A DNA stretch of 64,000 bases from positions 6,140,501-6,204,500 of the forward strand of contig JARWKL010000008.1 of the NCBI GenBank assembly GCA_029961685.1, given 5' to 3'. Position 1 is the first letter of the stretch; every line of letters begins with the position of its first letter. Under the pieces are notes generated by a model. It did no database searches and was not told the origin of the DNA. It saw only the letters and a list, made by a program, of their open reading frames with translations. Positions 35,118 to 48,070 of the stretch are shown here, one piece after another. Source of the stretch: Aristolochia californica (taxonomy: Eukaryota > Streptophyta > Magnoliopsida > Piperales > Aristolochiaceae). Made by a program: the position numbers and the translations under genes.

Positions 35118-35660
35118 ATTTTGCAAATTATTTTCCAAGTGAGAAATTCGCAGAGCTAACTCTTCGTCAGTGGAGCTAAAGTGGGCGGCTGTGGGGATAA
35201 GGCGACGAGACAGGCATAAGAGCTTAGGGCTTATGAATCATGATTTACGCCTTGGGGCTTCCAGAAGATTCCTCCTTCGTCATCAGAACTATAACGCAGG
35301 TTCTGCGACTCTTGACTCCGAGTCCACTCGCCATAGCAGAGTCGACATGATCTCTCTAAAGGCAGCGAGGCCAGTGTTTGTTATGGTGCTTTAACTCGGA
35401 ACGATTATTGACTCGGCGTCTCGTTCCTTGGGGTCAGATCTTCGTGTTGGACCAAGACTCGAATAGGGGTGGGCACGGGTAGGATTGAGTTTTGATAAAA
35501 CCCAAAAAAAAAAAATTAAAAATTAAAAATTAAAAACTAAATTAGATCAAGTTGGGGTTAGGGAGGGGTTAGTCGGATTCTTGTTTAACTTAACTCATGT
35601 TTACACTATCTTGAGTCTTGCATATAGTTGCTAAATATATGTTATTTTTAATTAAAAACT
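35118..35660 (-). promoter_or_regulatory. CPN60A: 5' UTR and promoter region of CPN60A
   Basis: Sequence upstream of the chaperonin start codon, of higher GC content than the DNA further out. No TATA box is convincing. The plus ORF 35170-35394 lies across it and has no motifs. Upstream, ggggtgggcacgggt-type sequence and A/T repeats (about 35465-35540) lead to a SIRE-like LTR at 35661, so the promoter is confined to about 500 bases unless it uses transposon DNA. Confidence 0.5.
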
Positions 35661-36799
35661 GAGAAAGTTGACCTCCATCTATGTTTTGATGATAGCAAAA
35701 TTTAATCGCATACATACTAATATTTGTAATCGAGCATTTCAGATGCAACTCCTACTAGAGACATAATGATTAAAGTTCGTATAAAAAATTGACAAAAAAA
35801 TAATACATGACCTCAGAGCTCAATTGTGTGTCAAGTCTTCTTGAAGAAACACCTAGAAGCAAAGAAATAAAGATTTAAATACTAGACCCTAGGCTATATA
35901 GAAATATCTCAAGAACTCTAGACACCAAACTTTGATTTTAAGGTATACAAGAACTTTGGAGCTTTAGGGCATTTCATTCCTCACTATCATGTTTAGCCAA
36001 TACACTATAATGTTTTAAGCTTGTAAAACCCCTTATACATCTTCATCATAATTCAAACCAATTTTCTATATCTGGCATAAAACATGATCAATCAACCTAT
36101 GTAAGCTTGATCGGTCTTATAGAAAGTAGTTCGGCAGAAGCACCTAAAACATGACTATGTAATTGATTGATCGATCATAACAAAAAAATTCCATATTGAG
36201 CTATAAAGTGTGATCGATGATACATCGTTCTATGATCAATCATCCATAACATTGCATAGCCAACCCCATAAAGTATGATAGATCAACCTAATTGGATTAA
36301 TCGATTAACTAACCATTTTTGAGAAGTTGAGAATTCAATTGATTGATGGGCTAGTTGATCAACAAGTCTTTGGAATACAAAAATACAGTTGTTATACATG
36401 GTTGATCATTCATAACTTTCAAGTGATCGATCAATATTTTTTTGCAACTTTTTGAAAACGGACAAAAAATGGCTAATTTGATGGGGGAACTTATAAATAC
36501 CCCTCCAAACACATTGTGAAGAGCAACTCTAGCATTTATTGGAAAATTTATTGCATTCAATGACTTTTTTTATTTGAAATTCCTTCACAAACCAATTTTT
36601 GAGAGAAAATAGCTTCAAAATTGCAACAAAACTTCCTATCCCTCTCAAATTCTCCATGTATACCAGTAAATCAAGCTCGAGACACTCATCTTTTGTGCAT
36701 CAAAGGTTGGAGACTTGGAAATCTCAAGAAGAACATTTTCTATCCAAATTTCATGGGAGTAAGTTTTCTTTTTATTTTTGTATTTTCATTGATTCTTCT
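35661..36799 (+). mobile_element. SIRE-like Copia LTR fragment
   Basis: It begins gaaagttgacctccatct...ttttgatgatagcaaaattta, matching the start of the 26776 LTR (gttgacttccacattgttttgatgataac). It has the word array at 36070-36440, a TATA-like cttataaataccc at about 36486 and a matching tail (ttggaaatctcaagaagaac). It is cut at 36800 by the next LTR. It has lost both termini. Confidence 0.7.
36070..36440. repeat. TGATCGATCA word array in the SIRE-like LTR fragment
   Basis: About ten words (attgattgatcgatcat, tgtgatcgatgat, aagtgatcgatcaat) occur in the same position relative to the TATA-like box as in the other two plus-strand LTRs. Confidence 0.8.
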
Positions 36800-37112
36800 T
36801 GTTGGAAGTTGGGCCCAAGCCCACAGACCAAGGAAGGCCCACACGTCCAAGTTTGTTAGAAGATGGGCTCAAACCTATAAGACCAAGGAAGACCCACATC
36901 TCCAAGAGAGGTGGAAGATTGGCTCAAGGCCCATAGATCAAGGAGAAATCCCACAGACCCACACAGTGGTGGCATAATGGTAAATAAAGAGTCATCTCAT
37001 AAAGATGACATTGATGTAATTAGTTTTAAGTTTTAGGAGTATTATTGTAATATCATAATCTTATTCATCTATAAATTGAGCCTCAAGGGGAGGGTTAGGA
37101 CACAAGTCCTAA
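36800..37112 (+). mobile_element. TGTTGGAAG-family LTR fragment
   Basis: It starts TGTTGGAAGTTGGGCCCAAG. The opening unit recurs as gttagaagatgggctcaa (about 36855) and ggaagattggctcaagg (about 36910), so the U3 holds about three tandem units. It keeps the ggtggcataatggtaaataa block and a TATA-like ctataaattgagc near 37070, then breaks off near 37112 before the usual ATCAACA end. Confidence 0.8.
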
Positions 37113-37989
37113 CTCGTGGGAAAATGCATGATGAAGACTTTAAGAGGAGATTGTAGTCCACCAAATGATAAAACGATATATATAATGTGACATATGAGAT
37201 AGACTAAGATACTCAAAGTCACAAAACATCACCATTAGAATAAAGAGGACAAAGACTATAAAAATTACTCAAGTATCACCTATGAAAAGGACATAATATA
37301 TCTAGCAATATGCGTTTATGCCTAAGAAGAAATCATAGCTAGGTAAGAAAGTACAGAGAGAAATAATTATTCACTTGAAGTAAGTTTTCCGATATATGTA
37401 GGTTTTAAGTGGTAAAAACATTTTCGTCTTGATTCAACTAGCTCCACAAAACTTTTTAATGGGATAGAAAAACAAATAAAAATTGCTCTTGAAAAAAAAA
37501 AAAATCTTGTTCGAGTTGGTTTTAGGAGATGAGAAAATTGTCACCCAGAATCTTCCACAAAAATTTAAAGAGGATAAAAAATAATTTTCTTATTGCCCAT
37601 TTTGAAAATGAGTTTATTAATTTTATTGATTATGTGTATGTGTGTGCGTGTATCTGTGTGTTTGTTTGTTTTAAGGATAATGTACTTTTAGTATATTTAA
37701 TAGGATTAACGAATTTTGGTCATTCAATTGTGAAAAAGTATCTTTAATAGTTTGAAAACTATTCATAAATTAAGTTAAGTTCGAAAATAAAAATTTTAGT
37801 TTTGGAATATAACTAGTAACAGAAAAGGTAAATAAGTAGAAAAAAAAAAACTTGTTATCATATGAAATGGAACAATTGGCTCATGAAAGTCTATCAAATT
37901 AAAACAAACATTCAAGTTTTTGGTGACTCAAAGTTACATTATGGAATAGATAAAAAAAATTAAGTAATATAAATGTATTGAATATATTT

Positions 37990-39270
37990 ATAGTAATTAT
38001 ATTTTTCATTACATAGTTACATAATATTTTGATTTTATTTTTTTGTAATCATAATTTTTAAAAAAAAAAAATTAAACTAATAGGAGGAAACAACATAATT
38101 TTACTCTCGGATTGGTTGTTAGTGGTCACTTTTTCCTTCATTGCTCCGTGAGGTCAAGAGAAAGATCATGAACCCCAAAGGAAAGAACACACCCCAAATG
38201 TTGCTTTAAACTGGCATGGGTGTTTTGGATTTTTCGAAATGTATCACCTAGATCAAACTTTGAGATATATCATTTCGCTCCCTAGAAAATATATGATCCC
38301 ATATATAAGGCACCCTGGTTTCATAAAGACACAATTGCAAGGATTCTCAATCTAGTGCCACTCTATCAGGACCACTGGTTCATCTACCAAGTAGGGTCCA
38401 AATTATTATTTTTTTAATTCAAAATATCAAATTTAACTCTTGTGAATTGACACTAATGACAAGTCAACCCCATCTTCACAACACGTGTCAAAGGATAGTA
38501 GGACGAGGTCCAATGTCTTGCTCTAATAAGCCTAAGCCAAAGTTTGACAGCCCCATTTTAAATAGCTGACAATTAGAATATTTCTCCAATTACATTTGTA
38601 TTCAGTATTTGATTAATTGTATATGTAAATTTAAGAAAAACATAAAATGACATATGTGTTGTATTTTTTCTCTCAATGTGCCTTATTAATTGTTTTACTA
38701 GTAAAATGTATATAGGTAAATGGGTACTCTTACATAAATTCATAAATTACTTTTCTAAATACTTGGATATTATACAATGAAATTATCATTACCTTAGTTA
38801 ATTATTTAGAGGAAAACTATTTAGAAGTGTTATTACCTGAATAAATGAAAACATATTTTAGGATCGACATTATGAAGACGCAATTATTTTGGAAAAGAAT
38901 CATTAGATAATTTTACGTTTTTTAGGAAGAATTAACAATCAAACTGTGTCTCTCTCTGTTAAATTACTAGACCAACTATAGTCAAACCATGTACTCCCTC
39001 TCACAACCATCGATAGTACGTTTCAAATATGAATTCATGTATTAAGAGAGATTTATCTCAATCACTCTCTATCCACCCACATGAAGCAAATCAATTCGAA
39101 ATCGATTTTAATAGGTATAGATGTGGGTGGCCTTGAAAGTCTAATATGTATAGATTACCACAAAATCCAATTCATACTATTGATATATGGGAGATTTATT
39201 CCCCATGATACTCTCATATTTTTAAATTAATAAAATTTTAAAAGCCACATTATTTCTAACGTATTATAAA
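37990..39270 (+). repeat. Direct duplication, copy A
   Basis: Three blocks recur in the same order in copy B (40088-41035): tagttacataatattttga with ttagtggtcactttttcc; ttagaagtgttattacctgaataaatgaaa; and cgtttcaaatatgaattc through ccaattcatactattgatat. Copy A has about 570 extra bases between the first two blocks. Confidence 0.75.
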
Positions 39271-40087
39271 AAAAAAATTCAAATCACCTTAGTAGATTAA
39301 GAAAACATTCGAGATACACCCGTTGTGAATAGGATAACTATGTAAATGGTTGTTTGAAGTTTAGAAGTGTTTTATAAAAATTACGAAAAACTATGGTGTA
39401 GCACTGGTTCAAGAAAAAACATTTTTTTCCCAAGCCACTCATTGTTTCTTTTCTTGCTCGAAGTTGCTGCATGAAACTGCGACAAACGTGCATTTGAAAC
39501 CGTCCTCCTAAACACTTTGTTCAAGTGTTTTTCTTTGGAAATCGGAGGACCATTCATCCTTTGGTTTCTATCATAAGAAAGAATTGGACATATTATGTGT
39601 TTTTAGGGTGGCATCAAACTGAACCGGTTCACGAATAACTCGAGCTTGGCTTGGAGCTAGTTCGATTAGATTCGAATAAATCCCATCTTGAATTGAATTC
39701 GAGATGGGTTTTCGATTTTTTTAAGTAAACAAGCTGAACTCAAACAAGAGGCGATTCGATTCACAAGCTCGCAAAAACAATGTAGAGTTTCTTAGTTTCA
39801 TTGTAACCCTAGCTTCTCTCTATTGAAAACAATTTGTTTCCACAATCATATATTGATGAGATGTATCTAACCCTGGTTTTCATAGTCACTGATCCACAAA
39901 TTCTATGTCTCTCTCCAATATGGTTTTGGATCAATCTAGAGCCAATCTTGGTTCCTCATTCAAGGCCACTAAGATCTCTGCTTCGTCAACCTTATAGGGG
40001 TCAAATTGTTTTTTATTCAAAAATTGGATTAAAAAATCAGAACTATCTAGGTGTCAATTGTAAGCCTTCAAGAACCTGTGTTTGTAA

Positions 40088-41035
40088 TATTTAATATAAT
40101 TTTTAATACATAGTTATATAATATTTTGATCGTATTTATTTGTAAATGCAATTTTCCAAAAAAGATTAAAAAAATCCGAAGAAATAATATAAGTTTACTC
40201 TCATGTTAGTTTTTAATGGTCACTTTTTCCCTTCAAGGAATCTTCCATGAGGTAAGCGCAAGACACTAAAAAGAATTATATTCTTAACACAATCATGTTA
40301 TTAATTTTATTGCACTTCTAAAAGAAAAATATTTAGAGGTGTTATTACCTAAATAAATGAAAGCCAGTTTTAGGATTGACAATACGAAGGCCCAACTATC
40401 TTGGGAGAGAATCACTAGACAAAGATTATTAGTCTTTTAAAAAGAGGAAAAATTATCATGTATCAATGAATTAAAGAATAATTGGGAATGACTTGAGAAA
40501 TGCAAGCACATGGAGTTTTATTCATAATCTAATAGTCAATTTAAGCCACTAACATTACTTTTATAGTGCCCCTACAATAAAAAGAAAAAAATGTTGGCAC
40601 ACATTCATTTGGACATTAATATGAAAGAATGGACTAAGCTTATCTACCGGTCAATCAATCAAACTTTATCTCTCTTTCCTTCTCTCTCTATAGAACTACT
40701 CGACTTGCTACCAATCAAACTATTTGCTCTATCTCTTTCTCTCTCAACCGTTAGCAAAACGTTTCAAATATGACTTCTTATACTAAGTAAGATTTCTTTG
40801 TCTTACAACCTCTCTCTCAATCACACTCCAAATAGAAATCAAATTTAATAGGGATAGAACTGGGGTGGGCTCGAAAGTCTTATATATATATCGATTACTC
40901 AAAAATCCAATTCATATTATTGATATATGGGAGATATACAACCTATGTTGTATCAATGGACTTGATAGGACAATACTCTCATACTTTTGAAAAATTAAAA
41001 TTCTTAAAAACTCATTATTTTTGCAACATATTCTT
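40088..41035 (+). repeat. Direct duplication, copy B
   Basis: Matches copy A block by block (ttaatggtcactttttccc, ttagaggtgttattaccta, ccaattcatattattgatat) with many substitutions and indels. The divergence makes it an old duplication. Neither copy has coding potential. Confidence 0.75.
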
Positions 41036-41045
41036 GAAAAATCAA

Positions 41046-41160
41046 GATACTCTCATCTCTTACGCAAAATACAGATAGATACTCAAACCAGCTTTTGTCA
41101 TCTGATACTCTCATCTCTTATGCAAAATACAGATAGATACTCAAACCAGCTTTTGTCATC
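41046..41160 (+). repeat. 58-bp tandem duplication
   Basis: The unit begins gatactctcatctcttacg and ends cagcttttgtcatct. The second copy starts at 41104 and differs by one visible base (cttacg/cttatg). A CT-rich microsatellite follows. Confidence 0.92.
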
Positions 41161-42453
41161 GCTCTCTCCCTCTCTCTCCTCTCTCTCTAATTCAGTTCCA
41201 ATGCCATATAGTTGTTGCAGTTAAAAAATCTCTTACGTGGTCCGTGGATGGGTTGATCGGTCCACTCGTCCCTATCCTCAATGAATCAACTCGTCTCTCT
41301 CATGTCCTATTCCCATATTGACGAGGTAACGGCTAGAGGACGGACTTGGGAGTTGGAAAATTAGCATGACTTGACTGGGAAAGCATCCCTGATCTTGCAG
41401 AAAAATTCCAGCAATCATGTTGATTCTTTCATCCCTTCACTTCACTTGTATCATCTTTCAAGAAACAACCGGTTAAGCTTTTGCAGACCCGGAACATAAG
41501 ATCTTGCATCGTATCGTCTCAAGAAACACCGAGATGTCCATCACTGATCTTGACATGGCAAAAGTAATTCTCTCTCTCAAAAACACCCAGTGGGCTTAAA
41601 TATTTTTTGGTTCTTTTAATGCAAGTCTTTGATGTAGCTCTTCCATATAGAAAAATAAACTGTTTTGGGAAAACGGAGGCCAAATGCAAGCCTCCATGAA
41701 TTGACTTAACTTGGAACTGATTGGCTTGGAAGAAAAAGGCCAAAATGACGACTTGAGTTTGATAGTGGATTCACCCCAATTCCCCTTCCTCTCGGAACCG
41801 AATCCAATAAATACCATTGCAACTCCCTTTCCTATCTCTACTTCACTCCACTTGTCACTGAAAATGGACCAAAAGGCAAAAATTAGGATTTGATTAGTCA
41901 ATAAACAAGGCCAAAATGAGGACTTGTCAATTGGACAAGCTATCGATAATAAAAAAAAACTATAAGATGTATTTGTACTAATAGAAATAGTAGGAGAAAA
42001 ATAAAAATAATTTTTTTTCTCTCAAATGAGTAAGTCTTTAGTGGTGAGAAAATTTTCAATTTGATTCATTTTGCACAACAACTATTTTGAGGAGAAAGGA
42101 AAACTATAATTAAAAAACAAAAACATAATTTTCTAATCTTTGAGTTAGTTTAGGCAAATAGATTTTTTTTTACCAATTCCCCCTACTCAATTTTGTAATA
42201 TAACCAACATGTTCACTAACCAGTGAGTGAACCAACATGTTCACTAATCATGTTGCAACTTGTTCATGCATTTCTGTTCTTGTTCATCGTTCTGAAGAGC
42301 ATAGGCCATATTCTAAAATAAATGAAACGTGTGTTAAGGAAAACATTGACCAAGTTCAATGTTTAGTGAAACCAGATTGCATATTGTGTAATGCATCTCC
42401 TCACCCTAGGGCATCATTGTCATTTATAAAATATGCTCCTAATAAAATATATT

Positions 42454-42874
42454 TGTTGGAAAACAGGGCCCAAGCCCACACGACCAAGGAAGACCCACAT
42501 ATTAAAGTGTATTAGAATATGGGTTCAAGCCCATAAGACCAAGGAAGACCCATGGATCCAAGAGAAATAAAAGACGAGCTCAAGGCTCACTGATAAAGGA
42601 GAAGGCCCATAGGCCCACATACATTGATGGCAGGATGGTAAATAAAGGGTCATTACATAGATATGGCAGTGATGTAATTATGTTAAAGTTCCAGGGTTAA
42701 AACCCTAAGTTAAGGGGTATTATTATAATATTATAGTTTCATAAATCTATAAATAGAGCTTAAGGAGGGTAAGGAATAATCAATTCCATAACCCTTCTTC
42801 CTCCAATTTTCTCCCAATGAGTTTCTTTTCCTTTTTCTCCATGAGTTAAATTCATGGAGTCCTGAAAATCAACG
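42454..42874 (+). repeat. 5' LTR of the 9.3-kb element
   Basis: It starts TGTTGGAAAACAGGGCCC. The TATA-like tctataaatagagc is near 42748. It shares atggcaggatggtaaataa and catggagtcctgaaaatcaac with the 3' LTR. Confidence 0.88.
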
Positions 42875-43787
42875 TAGTATTAGAACTTTGATTTTCAGGA
42901 CTGCGACTATGGTTATTCTCTCTTTTATTTGTTAGTCTCGAGCACTATTTTTTTGCTTTCATCTTTTTTATTAAATCATATCATCCACCATGCCTGTATG
43001 CTCTCTCTCTCCACACTTTTTTTCCGTATCTGAGTTGAGCCGAATTGACTCGGTTTAGTAGCTTGAGTCCAGCACGACAGTCGATCGGAGGCTGGAGTTT
43101 CCTCCTAGCGTTGTCGCCAAAAGAAAAACTCAGCCTTCCCCAACATTGCTTTCCGTCAGTGAGTCCATATTGGCAGCGGGTCGAACACTGGCATATTGGC
43201 GTGCGGGCTAAAAAAACGGCATCGAAGACGAAACCTTCTCACGGCGAGGAAGTCGCCGAGCATTGCTCTATTGAGGTTTACAATCCAAGATATCTTTTCG
43301 TTCTCCGTTCTGGAGGTTGAAGACGACTGCCGAGCTTCTCGAGTGCCAGCACTGAGTTGCAGTTTCTATGCTTTGTTTCCGTCGAGAGTCCATTACAGCG
43401 TCGGCATTCGGGAAGAAGATGTACTACTGTTGTATTTTTTTCGTCATTCTCTGTTCGGCGCCTTTGCCAAAGAAGAAGAAACACCAGGCAATGCAAAGGG
43501 AAGCCAAGTCGAAGACGGAGACTCCTTCACTGTCTCTTTGAGAATTATACACTCTACTAGCTCCGCCGAGCTTCCCGAGCGCCAGCTATGAGTTGCTATT
43601 TTTCAGGAAGTTGCCATCGTCAACGTTCGGCTTAATTCCCAATGATGTCTCTTATTTCGGAGAGTTTCCATTTTCGTCTCGCCTTCAAGATCTCTCTGGC
43701 TTTTATTCGGAAAATTTCCTCCCAAAGATATCTCATTTTCCACTGTTCGGTCAGGGAAGAAGGCACTGTTGCCTTATTCAAGTTTCC
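42875..43787 (+). other. Internal 5' region of the 9.3-kb element
   Basis: GC-richer leader-like sequence with words such as gactcggtt and gttgccttattc. It has overlapping ORFs without family resemblance, so I read it as non-coding. It ends at a palindromic insertion site (caagtttcctaa). Confidence 0.5.
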
Positions 43788-44499
43788 TAAGGGGGGGTTA
43801 GTCCACAATGAAGTGGAATGAATTCACCCCTCATTACTTAGTTCATTAAATAAAGGCGTTAGGGGGGGGGGGGTTAGTCAACAAAATGAAAATTTGATCT
43901 TCATCTTCATCTCATGCATCTACATGATCTTCATCTTCGAAATAGGTGTTTATTGTGGAGAAGTTCATCTTCGAAATCTTCAAAATAGGGTGTTAGTGTG
44001 GACAAGTTCATCTTCATCATCATCTTCATCTTCGAAATTTAAAACCATTGATTTTATTAATTATAAAAATAAGTTAATTAAACCAAGTGTTTGAGTTAAC
44101 AATATTTTAATTACCACTATTAAATCACTAATACAATAGAGTAAATAAAAAATAAATATGATTAATGAATAAAAAAGTATTATATTAATAACATAAGATA
44201 GATTTTTTACATGGTATTAATTAATAATATATTTTGACAAAATTAAAAGTAATTAATTAATCAAATGCATACTTTAATTATATTTTATTTACAAGAGACT
44301 TAAATATGAAGTTTAATATGGTAATAAAATTGAACAAAAATAATAAATAAATACATATATAACTTTATTAATAACCTAAAAGAAAGATTATTCTAATAAC
44401 GAGTTTATGCCTTTAATATTAAAATCATCAAGTTACAAGTTTAGTACATATAAACAACGCATGTTCAAAAGTAATAAGATACAACCATCATTTATCGTT

Positions 44500-45874
44500 C
44501 TACATGGAAGTCGATTTGGCATCTCGAAATTGTACGGCTCTTGTAGATTCTAATGCACTTTGCCTCCAAAAGCATGTTACTTGGTTACCCACATCCTCAA
44601 GACTATCACAATCGTCGTTGTCTGTATCATCCATTGCACCTAATTGGACTGCACCACCTCCTCCACCGAGCTCGCCACCCGAATCATCATCTTCATCTTC
44701 AAATATATCATCATAATCCTCTCCACATATATAATTGTGCAATATGCAACAAACATGTACAATTTTCACCTGGATCTTAAAAGAAAATGGAGGAGTGCCT
44801 TTTAACATTTGAAATCGAGCTTTTAAAGCACCAAAAGTTTGCTCAATAATATTCCGTAAAGATTAGTGTCTTCGGTTGAATAATTATTTTTCCTTTCTAG
44901 GAATATTATCTCCAAATTCTTGCAGATGATACCGGGTTCCTCGAGATGGAGCCAAAAATCTCGGAAGATTTGCATAACCAGCATCGACTAGATAATATTT
45001 TCCTATAATAGAAATTATATACTACATAAAATAATTGAAGATAAAATAGATAAAAAATGACTGCATAAAAATATATTACTTACCTTCAGGAACAAAGATT
45101 TTATCTCGGCGAGTCAATGCGTCCTTCAGTACATGTGAATTAGCTACTGATCCCTCCCATCCAACAAGTACATAAGTGAATTGCATGTCAAATGAACATG
45201 CTGCCATCACATTTTGTGAGAGATAGCCTTTTCTATTCCAAAACCTTGGTTGATCTTCAAGTGGAATGTTCGCTTTGATATGAGTTCTATCAATAGCTCC
45301 AATACAATCCTAATTATACATTTTCAATTAATATTGACTAATTTTGTATATTAATCTAAAATTATTTGGTTATAGGAAGTGATGTTACCTTGAAGTACAG
45401 ATAAAACATTGAACTAGTTAAAATCTTCGAGTGTGTGCGTTCTGAAGGTCGTTTGAAGTAATCAGAGTGAAGTTTGAGGATTGCATCCAACACCTTGTTA
45501 AAATACTTACTTATGGTCCAATTTGATCTATCAAACATCTCTGCTGTGACACTATAAGATTGTTATTGACCAACAGTTAGGAGGAAATATGCAAGTTGTT
45601 CTTCAACTGAAATTGTTTTTGTGGCTAATAAAAACCCTTTACTAGTAAGTATATCTACCAATTTGTGAAATACCAGTTGATTCATCTTGTAAACTTTCCA
45701 AAATTTAACTAGTGATTTGTCTAGTGCCTTTTGCAGATACAAGGGACCATTCACCCCACAAGAATGTGGTACACGTTTGTTGCAATGGTACAAATAATAT
45801 TTTCCCATTGCGATAAACAAAGTTGTGAATGCAACCATCGTTGCAACCTTTTCTTTGTCTGTCATAGTATCCAT
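44500..45874 (-). pseudogene. PIF/Harbinger DDE transposase (decayed)
   Basis: Probable exons 45389-45874, 45084-45309 and 44500-45002, with GT-AG introns. Exon 1 gives CGVNGPLYLQKALDKSL and a helical N-terminus. Exon 2 begins DCIGAIDRTHIKANIP with the first catalytic Asp, and has FTYVLVGWEGSVANS. Exon 3 has YYLVDAGYANLPRFLAP (second Asp) and NIIEQTFGALKARFQML (Glu), then ILHNYI. The acidic tail is a usual feature. Stops near 45561, 44887 and 44866 disable it. In this superfamily the nuclease cuts at TTA sites and works with the Myb-like partner. Confidence 0.9.
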
Positions 45875-46193
45875 GGAAATCTACAAATTCAATAGCCTAA
45901 ATGTCATAAACACAAGTAAACATCAATCTTCAATCATATCCTATTTGTAATCACAACCATTTTTATCCATATTCCCACATCCTACATTCAATCACATCCC
46001 TACGCAACCATATTCATTTAATTATCCACATCCATACTCATCTACCATATTCATCCATGCAATATATAAACACAACAACATATCAAATTTAAATACTAAC
46101 CATACTAATAAGTCTTGCAACGTTATAATTCAAATATCATACCTAATACATAATAATATTCCAAAAGAATAGTGTATTTATAACGCATTACAA

Positions 46194-47160
46194 TTAGTTT
46201 TCAAAACAAAATTTAAGCCACTTGACCCGCTCTTCCACTATCATCTCCGCAAACGTGACCTTCTTAGTTGGCATATCCAACCATAAAGGAACGCGAAACT
46301 TCAATTCTGCAGACAGGTTTGGGATTTCCCTGAGGGCTTTGACCCAATCTCTTTCAATATCGGGCTCTTTCTCTTTAGGCTTCATCATGAAATTCTCAAA
46401 TGTCTGAGCTATTAGATCCATTGCATCAATGAATCTACTAGTGTCATCATCGGGCATTTCGGTTCTCTTTCTATGACGACTTGAAGATGACCGCTTACTT
46501 CTTTCAGATTAATTACCTGGAGACTCATCCGTGCTTAATAATGGTGATGGAGTATCCCTAACTATATCAACATCCTCGGGCTCATCCATCGGGACATGTT
46601 CTGATTCATGGATGAGTTCATCACCCTGATCTACAAAGGTTGCACCTCCTGACCCTACGGCTATTGTGTTTCCCACCACCACAGCTAATTTGTCGTACAG
46701 GGCGTCTGTACTTCTCAGCATCTTTATGCTCCTACAAGAATAAAACATCCTTTATACGTCTTGGAATAGAGTTATACTAACGCGAAAAACATAAAAAATA
46801 TTTTATTGTACATCATAATTTACTGACCTTTATGTAGTCAAGCCATACAGAATTACATGCAGTAACTCGTTGTGTGGTTGCATCCCAACCGAACCCACTA
46901 GTGTTGATACAACTCGTTACCATTTGATATGTTTTTTTTCATGATCTCGTTCGATTCTTCACCTGCTCAACAATTTTTTTATTGACTGCGTTTTCATTGA
47001 ACTTATTAACACAGTCCATATATACCTCATGCTTCCATACCCCGTCAGGCAACTTATTCCCTAGATTAACTTGCTCGACCAAGAGATCGAGCATTTTGCT
47101 AACATCTTCGAAGGTCCAAATGTCATATGGTCGACCGGTTGGTATTCTTCTTGCAACCAT
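46194..47160 (-). pseudogene. Myb/SANT-like DNA-binding protein of the PIF/Harbinger element (decayed)
   Basis: The first piece (46939-47160) carries the trihelix-type domain: YDIWTFEDVSKMLDLLVEQ, then DGVWKHEVYMDCVNKFNE and VEQVKNRTRS. A TGA breaks it, and the same frame continues with SGFGWDATTQRVTA and VWLDYIK to a donor near 46829. The second exon (from about 46740) has a Gly/Asp-rich linker, a stop at about 46508, a basic KRSSSSRHRKRTEM segment and a conserved C-terminus (WVKALREIPNLSAE...VEERVKWLKFC). In related elements this protein binds subterminal repeats and brings in the transposase. Confidence 0.87.
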
Positions 47161-47229
47161 GTATAATCTAAATCCGAGATCGTTCTCATGGAAAAAATTT
47201 TATTAGACAACCTTTACCTGTCACGGAAA

Positions 47230-47555
47230 CACAAACCATAAAAAATAGAATACCATGTGGTGGATATGTATAACACCTGAATCTCCTCACCACATGGCAA
47301 AAACATTCCATAGCACTTCAAAAATTCTCAACAACATTCTCAAACATTTCAAAATTAATTAAACTATTTTCACTACTGCATATGCACTAAACAATGAGAA
47401 AACACACACATCAAGTCCAAATTCACCAAACACCCCTAGTAGAGCCCCATATAACTTCACAGTCACTACGAACTGTACCTCGTCAGTGATGGGGGTCAGG
47501 TTTCATTGGCTAATGGACGCCTGTGTAGGCGACTCAGCCTTGTTTGAATTGGACT
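47230..47555. other. Upstream sequence of the Myb-like gene
   Basis: Non-coding; lies between the Myb-like frame and the telomere-like block. It ends in gacgcctgtgtaggcgactc, a short imperfect inverted repeat. Nothing else recognised. Confidence 0.5.
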
Positions 47556-47559
47556 AAAA

Positions 47560-48070
47560 CCCCCCTAATAAAACCTAAACCATAAACCATCAAACCCTAT
47601 CACCTACTAAACTCTAAACCCTAAACACCAATTCCATAACATAATACCCTAAACCCTAGACCCCCTAAACCTTAGAAGCCCTAAACCCTAAACCCTACAC
47701 CATATTTCCAGACCCTAAACCCAAAAAACCCTAGAACTTAAAAACACAAAACCCCCAAAACCTTAAAAACCCTAAACCTATTACCTACTAAACTCTAAAC
47801 CCTAAACAGTAATTCCAGAATTTAATACCTTAAAAGCCCTAAACGCTACACCCTAATTCCAGACCCTAAACCCAAAAAACCCTAGAGCTTAAAAACACAA
47901 AACCCCCAAAACCTTTAAAACCCTAAACCCCCTAAACCTTAAAAACCCTAATCCCTAAAATACCCTAAATCCTTAACCATAAACCCTAAACCCTAATTAC
48001 AGGACCCTTAAATACCGAGCACCAAACCCTAAAAATAATCCCTAACACGAATCAAGAATTTAGACCCTAA
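47560..48070 (+). repeat. Degenerate telomere-like CCCTAAA block inside the Harbinger element
   Basis: Many CCCTAAA and AACCCTA words, interrupted by spacers, form about 500 bases. Part of it is also duplicated: ctaattccagaccctaaacc with aaaaaaccctagaacttaaaa (about 47700-47750) returns at about 47850-47895. The plus strand carries the C-rich sequence. Confidence 0.9.

Larger units (their letters stand above)
37113..42453. other. 5.3 kb of AT-rich intergenic DNA without recognised genes
   Basis: I found no coding region or transposon protein motif. The short ORFs here are AT- or CT-rich and match nothing. The stretch contains a diverged direct duplication (listed separately), a 58-bp tandem repeat at 41046-41160 and CT-rich patches at 40665-40750 and 41160-41190. 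Confidence 0.5.

Noticed and set aside
35170..35394. 74-codon plus frame upstream of CPN60A
   Set aside because: Overlaps the 5' UTR and promoter of the minus-strand gene and resembles no family.
42237..42515. 92-codon plus frame with several cysteines
   Set aside because: It runs into the LTR at 42454, so its second third is LTR sequence; no domain recognised.
43045..43591. Possible gag of the 9.3-kb element
   Set aside because: Overlapping frames open together, no zinc knuckle and no capsid-like motif; treated as leader sequence.
47560..48070. A true telomere end
   Set aside because: The repeats are degenerate, internal to a transposon with target-site duplications, and unique sequence lies on both sides.
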